Notes: generated by a model from the sequence alone, not told the origin. DNA of 34,339 nt from Acidimicrobiales bacterium (GCA_017883025.1 JADGOH010000057.1:1-34339), one strand, 5' to 3'. Shown: positions 21,948-29,786, counted from the stretch's first letter. Made by a program: numbers and translations.

Positions 21948-23681
21948 GTGAGCGTCCTCGTCGATCTGCAGGGCGTCGGCGTGACCATGGCCGACCGGGC
22001 GCTCTTCGCCGACCTGGCCGTGACCGTCGGGACCGGGGACCGACTCGGCGTCGTCGGGATCAACGGGACGGGCAAGTCGACCCTGCTGCGGGTGCTGGCC
22101 GGGCGCATGGCGCCCGATTCCGGCGTCGTGCGCCGTGGCCGGGGCGTGCGCACGAACTACCTCGGCCAGACGCCCGAGCTGCCCGCGGGCACGGTCCGCG
22201 CCGCGGTGGGCGACGGGTGGGAGGCGGCCGCCGCACTCGACCGGCTGGGCATGTCCGGCTCGGTCGGCGCCGACGTGGCCACGCTGTCGGGTGGCCAGGC
22301 CAAGCGGGTGGCTCTGGCCCGGGTGCTCGCCGACCCGGGCGAGCTGCTGGTGCTGGACGAGCCCACCAACCACCTCGACCTGGGCGCCGTGGCCTGGCTC
22401 GAGGACTGGCTCATGGCCTACCCCGGCGGGCTCGTCCTCGTCTCCCACGACCGCTACCTGCTCGACCGTCTGACCACCCGGATGCTCGAGCTCGACCGCG
22501 GAAGGGCCTACGTGCACGAGGGCGGCTACGCCTCCTACCTCGAGGGGAGGGCGGAGCGCGAGGAGCAGGCCGCCAGCGCCGAGTCGACGCGCCGCAATCT
22601 GGCGCGGACCGAGCTGGCCTGGCTCCGACGCGGGGCCAAGGCCCGCAGCCGCAAGCCGCGGGCGCGGATCGACGCGGCCCGGGCGCTGCTGGCCGGCGGG
22701 CCGGCCGAGGCGGCCCGGGCGGGCGTCCTGGAACTCGACGTGGCCATGACCCGGCTGGGCGACAAGGTGATCGCATGCACCGGGGTGTCGGCCGGCTACA
22801 CCCCGGGCGAGCCGGTGCTGCATGACGTCGACCTGCTCCTCGGCCCCGGCGACCGGCTCGGCGTGGTCGGGGCCAACGGGTCGGGCAAGTCCACCCTGCT
22901 CGACCTCCTGGCCGGGCGGCTGGCGCCGACGTCGGGAACGGTCGATGTCGGCCCCACCGTCGTCGTCGGCTACTACGACCAGCACGGTACGGACCTCGAC
23001 CCCGGGGCCCGGGTCCAGGAGGTCGTCGCCGGCCCTCACCGGACGCCGGGGTCGCTCGCCGACGTCGCGCTCATGAAGCGCTTCTGGTTCACCGGCAACC
23101 TCCCCTACACGACGGTCGCCAACCTGTCGGGCGGCGAGCGGCGCCGACTCCAGCTGCTGGCCGTGCTGGCCACCCGACCGAACGTCCTGCTCCTCGACGA
23201 GCCGACCAACGACCTCGACCTCGACACGTTGCGGATCCTCGAGGACTTCCTCGACGACTGGCCGGGGACGCTGGTGGTGGTCAGCCACGACCGCGCCTTC
23301 CTCGACCGGACCATCGAGACGGTCGTCGCCGTCGATGCCGACGGGGTGTCGCCTGTGGCGGGCGGTCTCGACGCCTGGCTCGCCGCACTCGCCGCCCCGC
23401 CGCCGCGGGCGCCCCGTACGGCACCACCGACGGCGTCGCCCGCGGCGGCGTCCCGTGTCACCGATGGCCCGCCGGTCGGCCGCCTCCTGCGCGAGGCCGA
23501 CAAGGAGCTCGCCCGACTGGGCCGCCAACGGGACAGGCTGCACGAGTCCCTCGTCGTCAGCACCGACCACGTCGAGCTGACCAGGCTCGGGGCGGAGTTG
23601 CGTGCCGTGCAGGCGGAGTTGGACGCCGCCGAGGAGCAGTGGCTGACCCTCGCGGAACAGGCCGAGGACCCGGCCGACTAG
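21948..23681 (+). CDS. ABC-F ATPase (Uup-like)
   Basis: A 577-residue soluble protein with two ABC domains and no membrane segments. NBD1: Walker A GINGTGKSTLL (38-48), LSGGQAKRVALAR (113-125), Walker B LLVLDEPTNHLDL (133-145). A charged linker (about 200-245) follows. NBD2: GANGSGKSTLL (308-318), LSGGERRRLQLLAVL (393-407), VLLLDEPTNDLDL (413-425). The C-terminal coiled coil (515-575) is Uup-like. ABC-F proteins act on ribosomes. Only about 70 residues separate Walker A and signature in NBD1, so the arm subdomain seen in EttA/Uup is missing or minimal. The start is a GTG at 21948 (another at 21942). It ends five bases from the convergent FAH-like gene. Confidence 0.92.
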   Translation: MSVLVDLQGVGVTMADRALFADLAVTVGTGDRLGVVGINGTGKSTLLRVLAGRMAPDSGVVRRGRGVRTNYLGQTPELPAGTVRAAVGDGWEAAAALDRLGMSGSVGADVATLSGGQAKRVALARVLADPGELLVLDEPTNHLDLGAVAWLEDWLMAYPGGLVLVSHDRYLLDRLTTRMLELDRGRAYVHEGGYASYLEGRAEREEQAASAESTRRNLARTELAWLRRGAKARSRKPRARIDAARALLAGGPAEAARAGVLELDVAMTRLGDKVIACTGVSAGYTPGEPVLHDVDLLLGPGDRLGVVGANGSGKSTLLDLLAGRLAPTSGTVDVGPTVVVGYYDQHGTDLDPGARVQEVVAGPHRTPGSLADVALMKRFWFTGNLPYTTVANLSGGERRRLQLLAVLATRPNVLLLDEPTNDLDLDTLRILEDFLDDWPGTLVVVSHDRAFLDRTIETVVAVDADGVSPVAGGLDAWLAALAAPPPRAPRTAPPTASPAAASRVTDGPPVGRLLREADKELARLGRQRDRLHESLVVSTDHVELTRLGAELRAVQAELDAAEEQWLTLAEQAEDPAD

Positions 23682-23685
23682 GGCC

Positions 23686-24402
23686 TCAGGCGGGGGCGTC
23701 GCCGGGTAGCAATGGCAGGACGGCTGACAGCTGGGAGATCAGCGAGGGCACGTCGAAGATCAGCCCCGAGGTGCGGACGTCCTGCATCGTCTCGCCGTTG
23801 ACGCTGCACCCCAGCGCGAGGTCGTCCGGGTCGTCAAGCTCGACCGGGGTGATCAGCCACGGCCCGACGGGCGCGAAGCCCCGGTAGGACTTGCCCAGCG
23901 AGAACTGGACCCCGGTGGCGAACTGGACCGTGCGCTCGGACAGGTCCTGGCCCACGCACTGGCCGGCCACGTGCGACCACGCCCCGGCCTCCGCCACCCG
24001 GTCGGCGCGGCGGCCGATGACCACCACGGACTCGACCCCCCAGTGGACGGTGTCCGCAGGCAGCTCCACGACGGACTCCGGCCCGGTCAGGCAGGTCGGG
24101 AACTTCGTGAACACCGCCGGGATCGACGGCGCCGGCATGCCGGTCTCATCGGAGTGGGTCCCGTAGTTCACGCCGATCCCGAACACCTGTCGGGGCATCG
24201 GGGACGGGCACCCGAGGTCGGCGGGCACGACCTCGACGCCGGGGGACAGCTCGACCCCGTCGACCCATGCCGCGAACCCGTCCCACGCCTCGTAGACGTC
24301 CGCCAGAGCGGGGCCGAACCGACCGTCCGACGCCCGGGCGACGTCGAGGGCGGTCGACCCTTCGAGCAGGACGGCCCGGTCAGCCAGGTTCCCGAGCCTC
24401 AC
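23686..24402 (-). CDS. Truncated fumarylacetoacetate hydrolase family protein
   Basis: A 238-residue member of the FAH superfamily, which hydrolyses C-C bonds or decarboxylates ring-cleavage products. Recognisable: IGVNYGTHSDETG (76-88), PAVFTKFPTCLTGP (95-108), VESVVVIGR (123-131), GQDLSERTVQF (151-161), FAPVGPWL (176-183) and VNGETMQ (201-207). Two things are odd. The protein stops at LLPGD, just before the usual GTPAGVG segment and last strands, about 45 residues short. The first of the two metal-binding Glu (normally WEVE) is Gly (G122). It starts at a GTG in a GTGA overlap with the hydroxylase stop and is the last gene of the catabolic operon. It may be decaying or have changed role. Confidence 0.8.
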   Translation of the reverse strand: MRLGNLADRAVLLEGSTALDVARASDGRFGPALADVYEAWDGFAAWVDGVELSPGVEVVPADLGCPSPMPRQVFGIGVNYGTHSDETGMPAPSIPAVFTKFPTCLTGPESVVELPADTVHWGVESVVVIGRRADRVAEAGAWSHVAGQCVGQDLSERTVQFATGVQFSLGKSYRGFAPVGPWLITPVELDDPDDLALGCSVNGETMQDVRTSGLIFDVPSLISQLSAVLPLLPGDAPA

Positions 24403-26123
24403 GCCCGGCCGCCGAGTCCGGCGAGCACCTCGGCGAGCACGGCGACCGGATGGTCCACCGCTGCCGCCGACCGCCAGGCCACGTGCTGGTCGGGACGCAC
24501 GAGCACGGCGCCCTCGGCACCGATCCCCGACACTGCGTCCCACATCCCGTCCGTGTCGAGGACGTCGGTGCCGACCCGCACGACAGTGACCGGAACGGGG
24601 CCGCCCGCCAGCGACTCGGCCGCGTCGGCCCACGCCGGCGAACCCGTCACCACCACGTACCGGTCCGGCGGCACGACGTCGAGCGTCGACACCCGCTGCC
24701 CGTCACGGGCCACCCAGGCGTGGGGCAGCCGGCCGCCGGGTCGGGTGCTCGGCGCGTACTCACGCACCGGGTTGGCCACCGCCACCGGTTCCGAGCCGTC
24801 GTCGACCACGACCCCGGGAGCGGGCGGATAGGCGAATCCCAGCTGCAGGCCGAGCATGTCGAAGTGCTCGTCCTGCCCTTCGGTGGCCGCTGCGATGGCG
24901 GCCCGGCCGTCCTCGCTCGACAACGCGGCGTCAAACGCGGCCCGGGACTCGTCGGGCGTGCCCGTGAGCCCGCACGCCACGAAGACCTCGATCATCCGCA
25001 GTGCGTTGTCGAGGCTCTTGGCCGCGTTGTGCTCGGCCACCGGGCGCCGCTCGGTTCCGTAGGTGTCGAGCAGGCCGGCGGGCGCCCAGCCCCGCTCGGT
25101 GGCGGCCAGCTTCCACACCAGGTTGTGGACGTCGGCCACGCCGGTGTTCAGCCCCAGACCGCCGGTGGGCGGGAACCGGTGGGCGGCGTCGCCGACCAGG
25201 AAGATGCGGCCGTCCGAGTACCGCTCGGCGATCTGGCACGTCATCTGCCACGGGCGGATGTGACGGATCTCCAGGTCCACGTCGTCGGTGCCGGCCGCGG
25301 CCCGGAACAGCGCCTCGCACCGCTCAACCGAGTACGACTCGAGGCCCTCGGTCTCGGGATCCCAGTCGGTCATGAGCACCCAGGTGGACCCGGGGTCGTG
25401 GGCGACGAGCACCCCGCGGGCGTCGGGGTCCATCGTCCAGTACAGGGTGGCCGGACGGTCGGCGACCAGGTGGCGGAGGTCGGCGGTGGCGTGGATCATC
25501 ACGAAGTTCTGGAGGACGTCGGGGCCCTCCATGTCGATCCCCAGCGATGCCCGCACGCGGCTTCCCGCCCCGTCGGCCGCGATCACGTAGCCACTGGTGA
25601 TCGTGGTGGTGGCCCCGGTGGCCGCGTCGTACAGCGTGCTGGTCACCCCGTCGGCGTCCTGGGTGGCGCCCGACCACTCGACGCCGTCGACCAGCTCGTC
25701 GACGTGGTCGCGCAGGATGGGCTCGAGCCGGTGCTGCGACAGGTTCCGGAGCGGGGTCGGCGTGACGACATCGAGCTCGCGGATCCGGTGCTGGAGCTCG
25801 AAGGGGACCTTGCCGAGCTCGTCGCCGACCAACGTCGTCACCCACCGGACCCAGGCACCCTCGTCAGGATCCTGGCAGGCGGCGAGCACCCGGTCCATGT
25901 CGGCACCGGCCGAGCGCAGGATCTCGAACGTGCGGGCATTGGTCACGTGGGCCGCCGGGGCCGACTGCGCACCGTCCCTGCGCTCGACGATCACGTGGTC
26001 GATCCCCTGCCGGGCCAGCAGGAGCGACGCGACCAGGCCCACCGGCCCGCCACCCACCACCAGGACGGTGGTCCGGTCAGGCAGCGCGTCCAGTCCCGTC
26101 GCGGTGGTCGTCGTCGTGCCCAT
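24399..26123 (-). CDS. FAD-dependent aromatic hydroxylase (class A)
   Basis: A 574-residue flavin monooxygenase of the phenol hydroxylase / 2,4-dichlorophenol 6-monooxygenase type. The dinucleotide fold is VLVVGGGPVGL (20-30), the DG motif AADGAGSRVR (182-191), and the second FAD motif GDAAHRFPPTGGLGLNTGVADVHNL (311-335). The C-terminal about 170 residues form the thioredoxin-like domain of this group. Such enzymes ortho-hydroxylate phenols or aromatic acids with NAD(P)H and oxygen, preparing rings for extradiol cleavage, which fits the dioxygenase gene upstream. The ATG shares one base with the SDR stop (TGATG). The actual substrate cannot be read from sequence. Confidence 0.92.
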   Translation of the reverse strand: MGTTTTTATGLDALPDRTTVLVVGGGPVGLVASLLLARQGIDHVIVERRDGAQSAPAAHVTNARTFEILRSAGADMDRVLAACQDPDEGAWVRWVTTLVGDELGKVPFELQHRIRELDVVTPTPLRNLSQHRLEPILRDHVDELVDGVEWSGATQDADGVTSTLYDAATGATTTITSGYVIAADGAGSRVRASLGIDMEGPDVLQNFVMIHATADLRHLVADRPATLYWTMDPDARGVLVAHDPGSTWVLMTDWDPETEGLESYSVERCEALFRAAAGTDDVDLEIRHIRPWQMTCQIAERYSDGRIFLVGDAAHRFPPTGGLGLNTGVADVHNLVWKLAATERGWAPAGLLDTYGTERRPVAEHNAAKSLDNALRMIEVFVACGLTGTPDESRAAFDAALSSEDGRAAIAAATEGQDEHFDMLGLQLGFAYPPAPGVVVDDGSEPVAVANPVREYAPSTRPGGRLPHAWVARDGQRVSTLDVVPPDRYVVVTGSPAWADAAESLAGGPVPVTVVRVGTDVLDTDGMWDAVSGIGAEGAVLVRPDQHVAWRSAAAVDHPVAVLAEVLAGLGGRA

Positions 26124-26902
26124 CAGAGCAGCCCTTCATAGGCGCCGCCGTCGAGCTGGAGGTTCTGGCCGGTCAGGTAGCCCGACTGCGCCGCGCACAG
26201 GAACGCACAGGCGTCGCCGACCTCCTCGGGCCGGCCCAGTCGACCGGCCGGGATGGTGGCGGCGATCTCGGCGTACGCCGCCTCCAGGGTGACGCCCCGG
26301 ACGGCCACCGCCAGCTCGGCCATCTGCAGCTGGCGGGCCGTGTCGATCCGCTCGGGCAGGAGGTTGTTGACCGTGACGTTGTCACGCGCCACGTCGCGGG
26401 CCACGGCCTTCATCACGCCGGTCAGTCCGGCGCGCGCCCCGACCGACGGGGTCATCAGCGCATGGGGTGACTTCACCATGGCGCTGGTGATGTTGACGAT
26501 GCGCCCGAACCGGCGGGCCCGCATGCCGGGCAGGACGGCCTGGACCAGCTCGACGGCGGCCAGCATGTTGGACTGCAGCGCGGCCAGCCACGCGTCCGGG
26601 GCCACGTCGGTGAAGACGGCCGGCGGCGGCCCGGCGTTGTTGGTCACCAGGATGTCGGGGTCGGGGCACGCCGCCAGCAGCGCCCGTCGCCCCGCGGCCG
26701 TGTCGAGGTCGGCGGCGACACCGAGCACGGCCACATGGTGGCGTCCGGCCAATTCGGTCGCCGCGGACTCCACCCCGGTGGCGTCCCGGCCGTTGACCAC
26801 GAGGTCCACGCCTTCGGCGGCCAGCGACTCGGCGCAGGCCCGGCCGAGGCCCCGGGTCGATGCGCACACCAGCGCGGTGTACCCGCGGATGCCCAGGTCC
26901 AC
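26123..26902 (-). CDS. Short-chain dehydrogenase/reductase family protein with altered active site
   Basis: A 259-residue SDR. The cofactor loop is CASTRGLGRA (13-22), then NGRD (37-40, NADP-type arginine) and VTNNAG (86-91). The catalytic Ser140 (NITSAMV) is in place, but where YXXXK is expected the alignment gives S153-X3-R157 (SVGARAGLTGVMKAVAR). A known SDR subgroup lacks the Tyr/Lys pair in this way, so the reaction may differ or the protein may be non-catalytic. I start it at the GTG at 26902, one base after the dioxygenase stop. Second gene of the catabolic operon. Confidence 0.87.
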   Translation of the reverse strand: MDLGIRGYTALVCASTRGLGRACAESLAAEGVDLVVNGRDATGVESAATELAGRHHVAVLGVAADLDTAAGRRALLAACPDPDILVTNNAGPPPAVFTDVAPDAWLAALQSNMLAAVELVQAVLPGMRARRFGRIVNITSAMVKSPHALMTPSVGARAGLTGVMKAVARDVARDNVTVNNLLPERIDTARQLQMAELAVAVRGVTLEAAYAEIAATIPAGRLGRPEEVGDACAFLCAAQSGYLTGQNLQLDGGAYEGLL

Positions 26903-26903
26903 G

Positions 26904-27845
26904 TCAGCGCCCTGCGGCCTCGCGGGCCTCGGCCAGCTGCTCGATGTCGGCAGGCAGGAAGAAGTCGGGCTTCGAGGGGCCGGGCTCCCACGAGGCGATG
27001 GTGAAGGGATCCCAGTCGTCCCGGTACTCGTCCGCCTCCCACGCCTCGTCGTCGGTGATCTGGTCCATGTCGGCAAACAGTTCGAACATCCCGCCCTGCG
27101 GGTCGAGCAGGTACCAGAAGAGGTTGGCGCCCAGCACGTGCCGCCCGATGCCGTAGACCGCGGACTCGGGCTGCTCGGTCACGACGCGCATGCCGGCCAG
27201 TCCGATGGCGTCGACGTCGTCCATCTCGACGGCGTAGTGGTTCATGCACGGGACCGGCGCCGGCATCAGGAGCAGGTTGTGATGGTCGGTCGAGCACCGC
27301 AGGAACGTGCCGATCCCGCCGTCGATCGTGTCGGACAGCTTGAAGCCGAGCCCGTCGCGGTAGAAGGCGACGCTGCGGGCCACGTCGGTGGAGCCGAACA
27401 CCACGTGTCCGACGCGGCGCGGCGGCGCCGGCGTCGGGCGGACCGCGCCGGACGAACGTCGGTTGACCCGTGCCGGTGACCCCGGCCGGTTGATCTCCCG
27501 GGGGGGCGGCGCGGTGAGCGGTGGCGCCCCGGCGACCTCGACGACCACGTCGTGGTCGGCCAGCGGGTCCGCGCAGCGCAGCACGCCGTCGCCCATGGTC
27601 GACGCCACGCCGAGTGCGGCCAGCCCGTCGCGGATGGCGACCAGGTCGGCCTCGTCCGTGCAACCCAATCGGAGCTCGGACACGTGGCGGTAGGTGCTCT
27701 CGGCCAGCCGTAGTTGGGAGGGGCGGTCGGCCGTGCCGAGCGTGGCGTCGTCGGTCCGCTCCATGCCGAGGCCGGTCCAGAACCCGACCAGGGCGTCCGG
27801 GTCCGGCACCGACAGCTCGAGGTCCAGCAGCGTGTGGAGCGCCAT
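26904..27845 (-). CDS. Extradiol-type VOC-family dioxygenase
   Basis: A 313-residue protein of two vicinal-oxygen-chelate domains, as in type I extradiol dioxygenases. The second domain keeps the iron ligands: H147 (VGHVVF), H203 (CMNHYAVEM) and E255 (GGMFELFADMD). The first domain lacks them, as in the 2,3-dihydroxybiphenyl dioxygenase family. A Pro/Arg-rich linker (about 108-143) joins the domains. Such enzymes open catecholic rings next to the hydroxyl pair. The ATG has AAGGAGG seven bases upstream (27852-27858). It is the first gene of an operon with an SDR, a hydroxylase and an FAH-like protein, and is divergent from a TetR regulator. Confidence 0.9.
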   Translation of the reverse strand: MALHTLLDLELSVPDPDALVGFWTGLGMERTDDATLGTADRPSQLRLAESTYRHVSELRLGCTDEADLVAIRDGLAALGVASTMGDGVLRCADPLADHDVVVEVAGAPPLTAPPPREINRPGSPARVNRRSSGAVRPTPAPPRRVGHVVFGSTDVARSVAFYRDGLGFKLSDTIDGGIGTFLRCSTDHHNLLLMPAPVPCMNHYAVEMDDVDAIGLAGMRVVTEQPESAVYGIGRHVLGANLFWYLLDPQGGMFELFADMDQITDDEAWEADEYRDDWDPFTIASWEPGPSKPDFFLPADIEQLAEAREAAGR

Positions 27846-27869
27846 GGCTCGCCTCCTTGCTCGCCGACC

Positions 27870-27898
27870 AGGGTATATGTTTAATTGTCACATGTCAA
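27870..27898 (-). promoter_or_regulatory. Promoter of the catabolic operon
   Basis: On the minus strand TTGACA (27898-27893) is followed after exactly 17 bases by TACCCT (27875-27870). This is a consensus -35 with a TANNNT -10, giving a start near 27863 and a leader of about 18 nt that carries the AAGGAGG ribosome site. The surrounding AT-rich patch stands out from its neighbours. Confidence 0.7.
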
Positions 27899-27899
27899 T
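27884..27899. promoter_or_regulatory. Imperfect palindrome overlapping the -35, likely TetR operator
   Basis: ATTGTCACATGTCAAT is a 16-bp inverted repeat with six of eight pairs matching. It covers the -35 of the dioxygenase operon, so a bound repressor would block RNA polymerase. The divergent TetR regulator is the obvious candidate; binding is inferred. Confidence 0.5.
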
Positions 27900-27938
27900 C
27901 ACTGCTCCCGATAGCCGGTACTGCTAACAATTGTGGAT

Positions 27939-28796
27939 ATGGGAGATTTCGAGACGGTCGACACGGGGACGGGCGCTCCGGAGGCGCCCGCCACCCCCGT
28001 TGACACCGCCCCCGTCGACACCACCCCCGTCGACGCTGTCCACACGGTGGAGCTGCAGGCCCCGCCGGAAGCGCGCGGCCGCCCCCGGATACGCCAGGAC
28101 GACGAGATCCTGGCCGCCGCCCTCGAGGCGTTCGCCGCCCAGGGGTACGACGCCATGTCGCTGCGGTCCCTGAACGCCCACCTCGGACTCAGCCACGGCA
28201 CGATCAGCCAGCGCTTCGGCACCAAGGAGCGTCTCTACTTCGCCGCAATCGACCTCGGGTTCAGCCGGTTCATCGAGGACATCGATCAGCGTCGCCGCCA
28301 CCTGCTGGCTGCCATCGAGATCCTGGACGACCTGGCCGACCTCCGGGCCACCATCCGCGCCTTCCTCGGCGCCGCGCACCTCCGTCCCGAGCTCGGCCGG
28401 CTGATGAACCAGGAGGGGCTGCACTCGACCGTTCGGCTCCAGTACTTCGTCGACACGATCATGCTCCCCCTGTTCGGCCCCATCGGCGAGCTCCTCGACC
28501 GCCTGCGGCGGACGGGCCGCATCCGACCGGTCACCGCTCGCGGGCTCTTCTTCCTCGTCGGTCACGGCGCCGAGGCGCCCTACACGCTGACCGCCATGTC
28601 CGAGGCGTTCGACGCGGTCGACGGCCCGCTCGACCCCGAGCGGCATGCCGACGACATGACCGACCTCATCATGCGCGGCATCACGCTCACCGACCGGGAC
28701 GCCCCCGAGGGCGCAACCTCGGCGCTGCGCCACCGCGCCGGCCCGACGCCGCCACCGGGCCCGACGCCGCTGCTCGACGCGCTCAAGCGCCGCTGA
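27939..28796 (+). CDS. TetR-family regulator of the catabolic operon
   Basis: A 285-residue TetR regulator. The HTH spans about 54-98 (DEILAAALEAFAAQGYDAMSL, then LNAHLGLSHGTISQRFGTKERLY). It is preceded by an unusually long 45-residue acidic/Pro-rich N terminus containing three PVDT-type repeats. The ligand domain is all helical (FLGAAHLRPELGRLMNQEG). I use the ATG at 27939; a GTG at 27933 is in frame. TAACAA at 27925-27930 is a possible -10 that would make the mRNA leaderless from this ATG. Divergent orientation and the palindrome at 27884-27899 point to the dioxygenase operon as target, with an aromatic compound as likely inducer. Confidence 0.88.
   Translation: MGDFETVDTGTGAPEAPATPVDTAPVDTTPVDAVHTVELQAPPEARGRPRIRQDDEILAAALEAFAAQGYDAMSLRSLNAHLGLSHGTISQRFGTKERLYFAAIDLGFSRFIEDIDQRRRHLLAAIEILDDLADLRATIRAFLGAAHLRPELGRLMNQEGLHSTVRLQYFVDTIMLPLFGPIGELLDRLRRTGRIRPVTARGLFFLVGHGAEAPYTLTAMSEAFDAVDGPLDPERHADDMTDLIMRGITLTDRDAPEGATSALRHRAGPTPPPGPTPLLDALKRR
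27994..28038 (+). repeat. Three tandem 15-bp units in a TetR gene
   Basis: Units beginning CCCCCGT at 27994, 28009 and 28024 differ at few positions and encode PVDT-like steps (PVDTA, PVDTT, PVDAV). An in-frame 15-bp period can expand or shrink without breaking the gene. Confidence 0.85.
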
Positions 28797-28863
28797 CCGG
28801 CACGCCGCGGCCGGTCCCCGCCGCCCTAGAGTGCGGTGAGCCGCGACCGAGGAGCGAACCACC

Positions 28864-29610
28864 ATGAGCAGGACCGTCATGATCACCGGGGCCGGTTCCG
28901 GCTTCGGCAAGGGGGCCAGCCTGGCGCTGGCGGCGCGGGGCCACACGGTCATCGCCACCACGGAGACCGAGGAGCAGGCGGCGGCCCTGGCGGCCGAGGC
29001 GCCGCAGCTCCGGGTCGAGAAGCTCGACATCACCACCGACGACGTGGGCAAGGCGTCCGGGTGGGACCTCGACGTCCTCATCAACAACGCCGGCGCCGGC
29101 CAGACCGGCCCGATGGCCGACGTCCCCATCGACCGCGTCCGCCGGCTCTTCGACGTCAACGTCTTCGGCACACTGGCCGTCACCCAGGCCGTCCTGCCGA
29201 GGATGGTGGCCAAGGGTTCCGGTCGGATCATCATCATGTCGTCGATCTCGGGGGTGCTGTCCGCTCCCGCGTTCGGCCCCTACTCCATGACCAAGCACGC
29301 ACTCGAGGCGATGGGCAAGGCCATGCGTGGCGAGCTGGCCGGCCAGGGGATCGACGTCTGCCTGCTCAACCCCGGCCCCTACCTCACCGGGTTCAACGAC
29401 CGCATGGCCGACTCGATGTGGGAGTGGTTCGGGGACGACGCCGTCAACGCCGGCTCGACGCCGCTGTTCGAGATGATGCGCGACTTCGTGAAGAACGACC
29501 AGCGGGACCCGATCGAGGTCGTCGACAAGATGGTCGAGCTGACCGAGGCGGACACCACCGAGGAGCACAACTTCGTGCCGCCGGAACTGGCCGCCTTCCT
29601 CGGCGGCTGA
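28864..29610 (+). CDS. Short-chain dehydrogenase/reductase (classical type)
   Basis: A 248-residue SDR with a complete classical active site: TGAGSGFG (8-15), LDITTDD, NNAGAG (74-79), S127 in MSSISGV, Y140 and K144 in YSMTKHALE, followed by NPGPYLTG. The cofactor is probably NAD(P)H; the substrate is unknown. GGAG (28851-28854) lies nine bases before the ATG. It begins 67 bp after the TetR gene in the same direction, so it could share that transcript, and it ends before a strong hairpin. Confidence 0.92.
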   Translation: MSRTVMITGAGSGFGKGASLALAARGHTVIATTETEEQAAALAAEAPQLRVEKLDITTDDVGKASGWDLDVLINNAGAGQTGPMADVPIDRVRRLFDVNVFGTLAVTQAVLPRMVAKGSGRIIIMSSISGVLSAPAFGPYSMTKHALEAMGKAMRGELAGQGIDVCLLNPGPYLTGFNDRMADSMWEWFGDDAVNAGSTPLFEMMRDFVKNDQRDPIEVVDKMVELTEADTTEEHNFVPPELAAFLGG

Positions 29611-29623
29611 GCCACCCCTACCA

Positions 29624-29653
29624 GCCCAGGCCCCCCCGGGGGGGAGCCTGGGC
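29624..29653 (+). terminator. Rho-independent-like hairpin after the SDR gene
   Basis: GCCCAGGC (29624-29631) and GCCTGGGC (29646-29653) form a perfect 8-bp stem; inside it runs CCCCCC against GGGGGGG with one bulged A, so the helix can extend to about 14 bp. It starts 13 bp after the stop. No U tract follows. Confidence 0.6.
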
Positions 29654-29712
29654 GAGATCCCGGGTCCGAGACCTCCCTGGTCAGAGGTGAATTCGGGAAA
29701 TCTCGGGAAATC

Positions 29713-29743
29713 CGCTCAAGTCGCGTCCCGAACCTACCGATAC
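29713..29743 (+). promoter_or_regulatory. WhiG/FliA (sigma-28)-type promoter-like site, copy 2
   Basis: GCTCAAG, 15 bases, then ACCGATAC, the same layout and spacing as the site at 16117-16146. Bases upstream (CAGAGGTGAATT, two GGGAAATC blocks) also resemble that copy. Transcription would run into the 3' end of the minus-strand DUF3054 gene; no plus-strand gene follows closely. Confidence 0.5.
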
Positions 29744-29786
29744 GGCGGTGAGGGTCGCCGCTCCGCCAGGAGGGGCACGGTCCGCG

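Noticed and set aside
24403-24633. A longer start for the FAH-like gene
   Set aside because: It would lie inside the hydroxylase gene and encodes low-complexity Arg/Gly sequence. The GTGA junction explains the start.
26903-27076. A longer start for the SDR of the catabolic operon
   Set aside because: It would overlap the dioxygenase gene and add Ser/Thr/Pro/Arg-rich sequence before the Rossmann fold.
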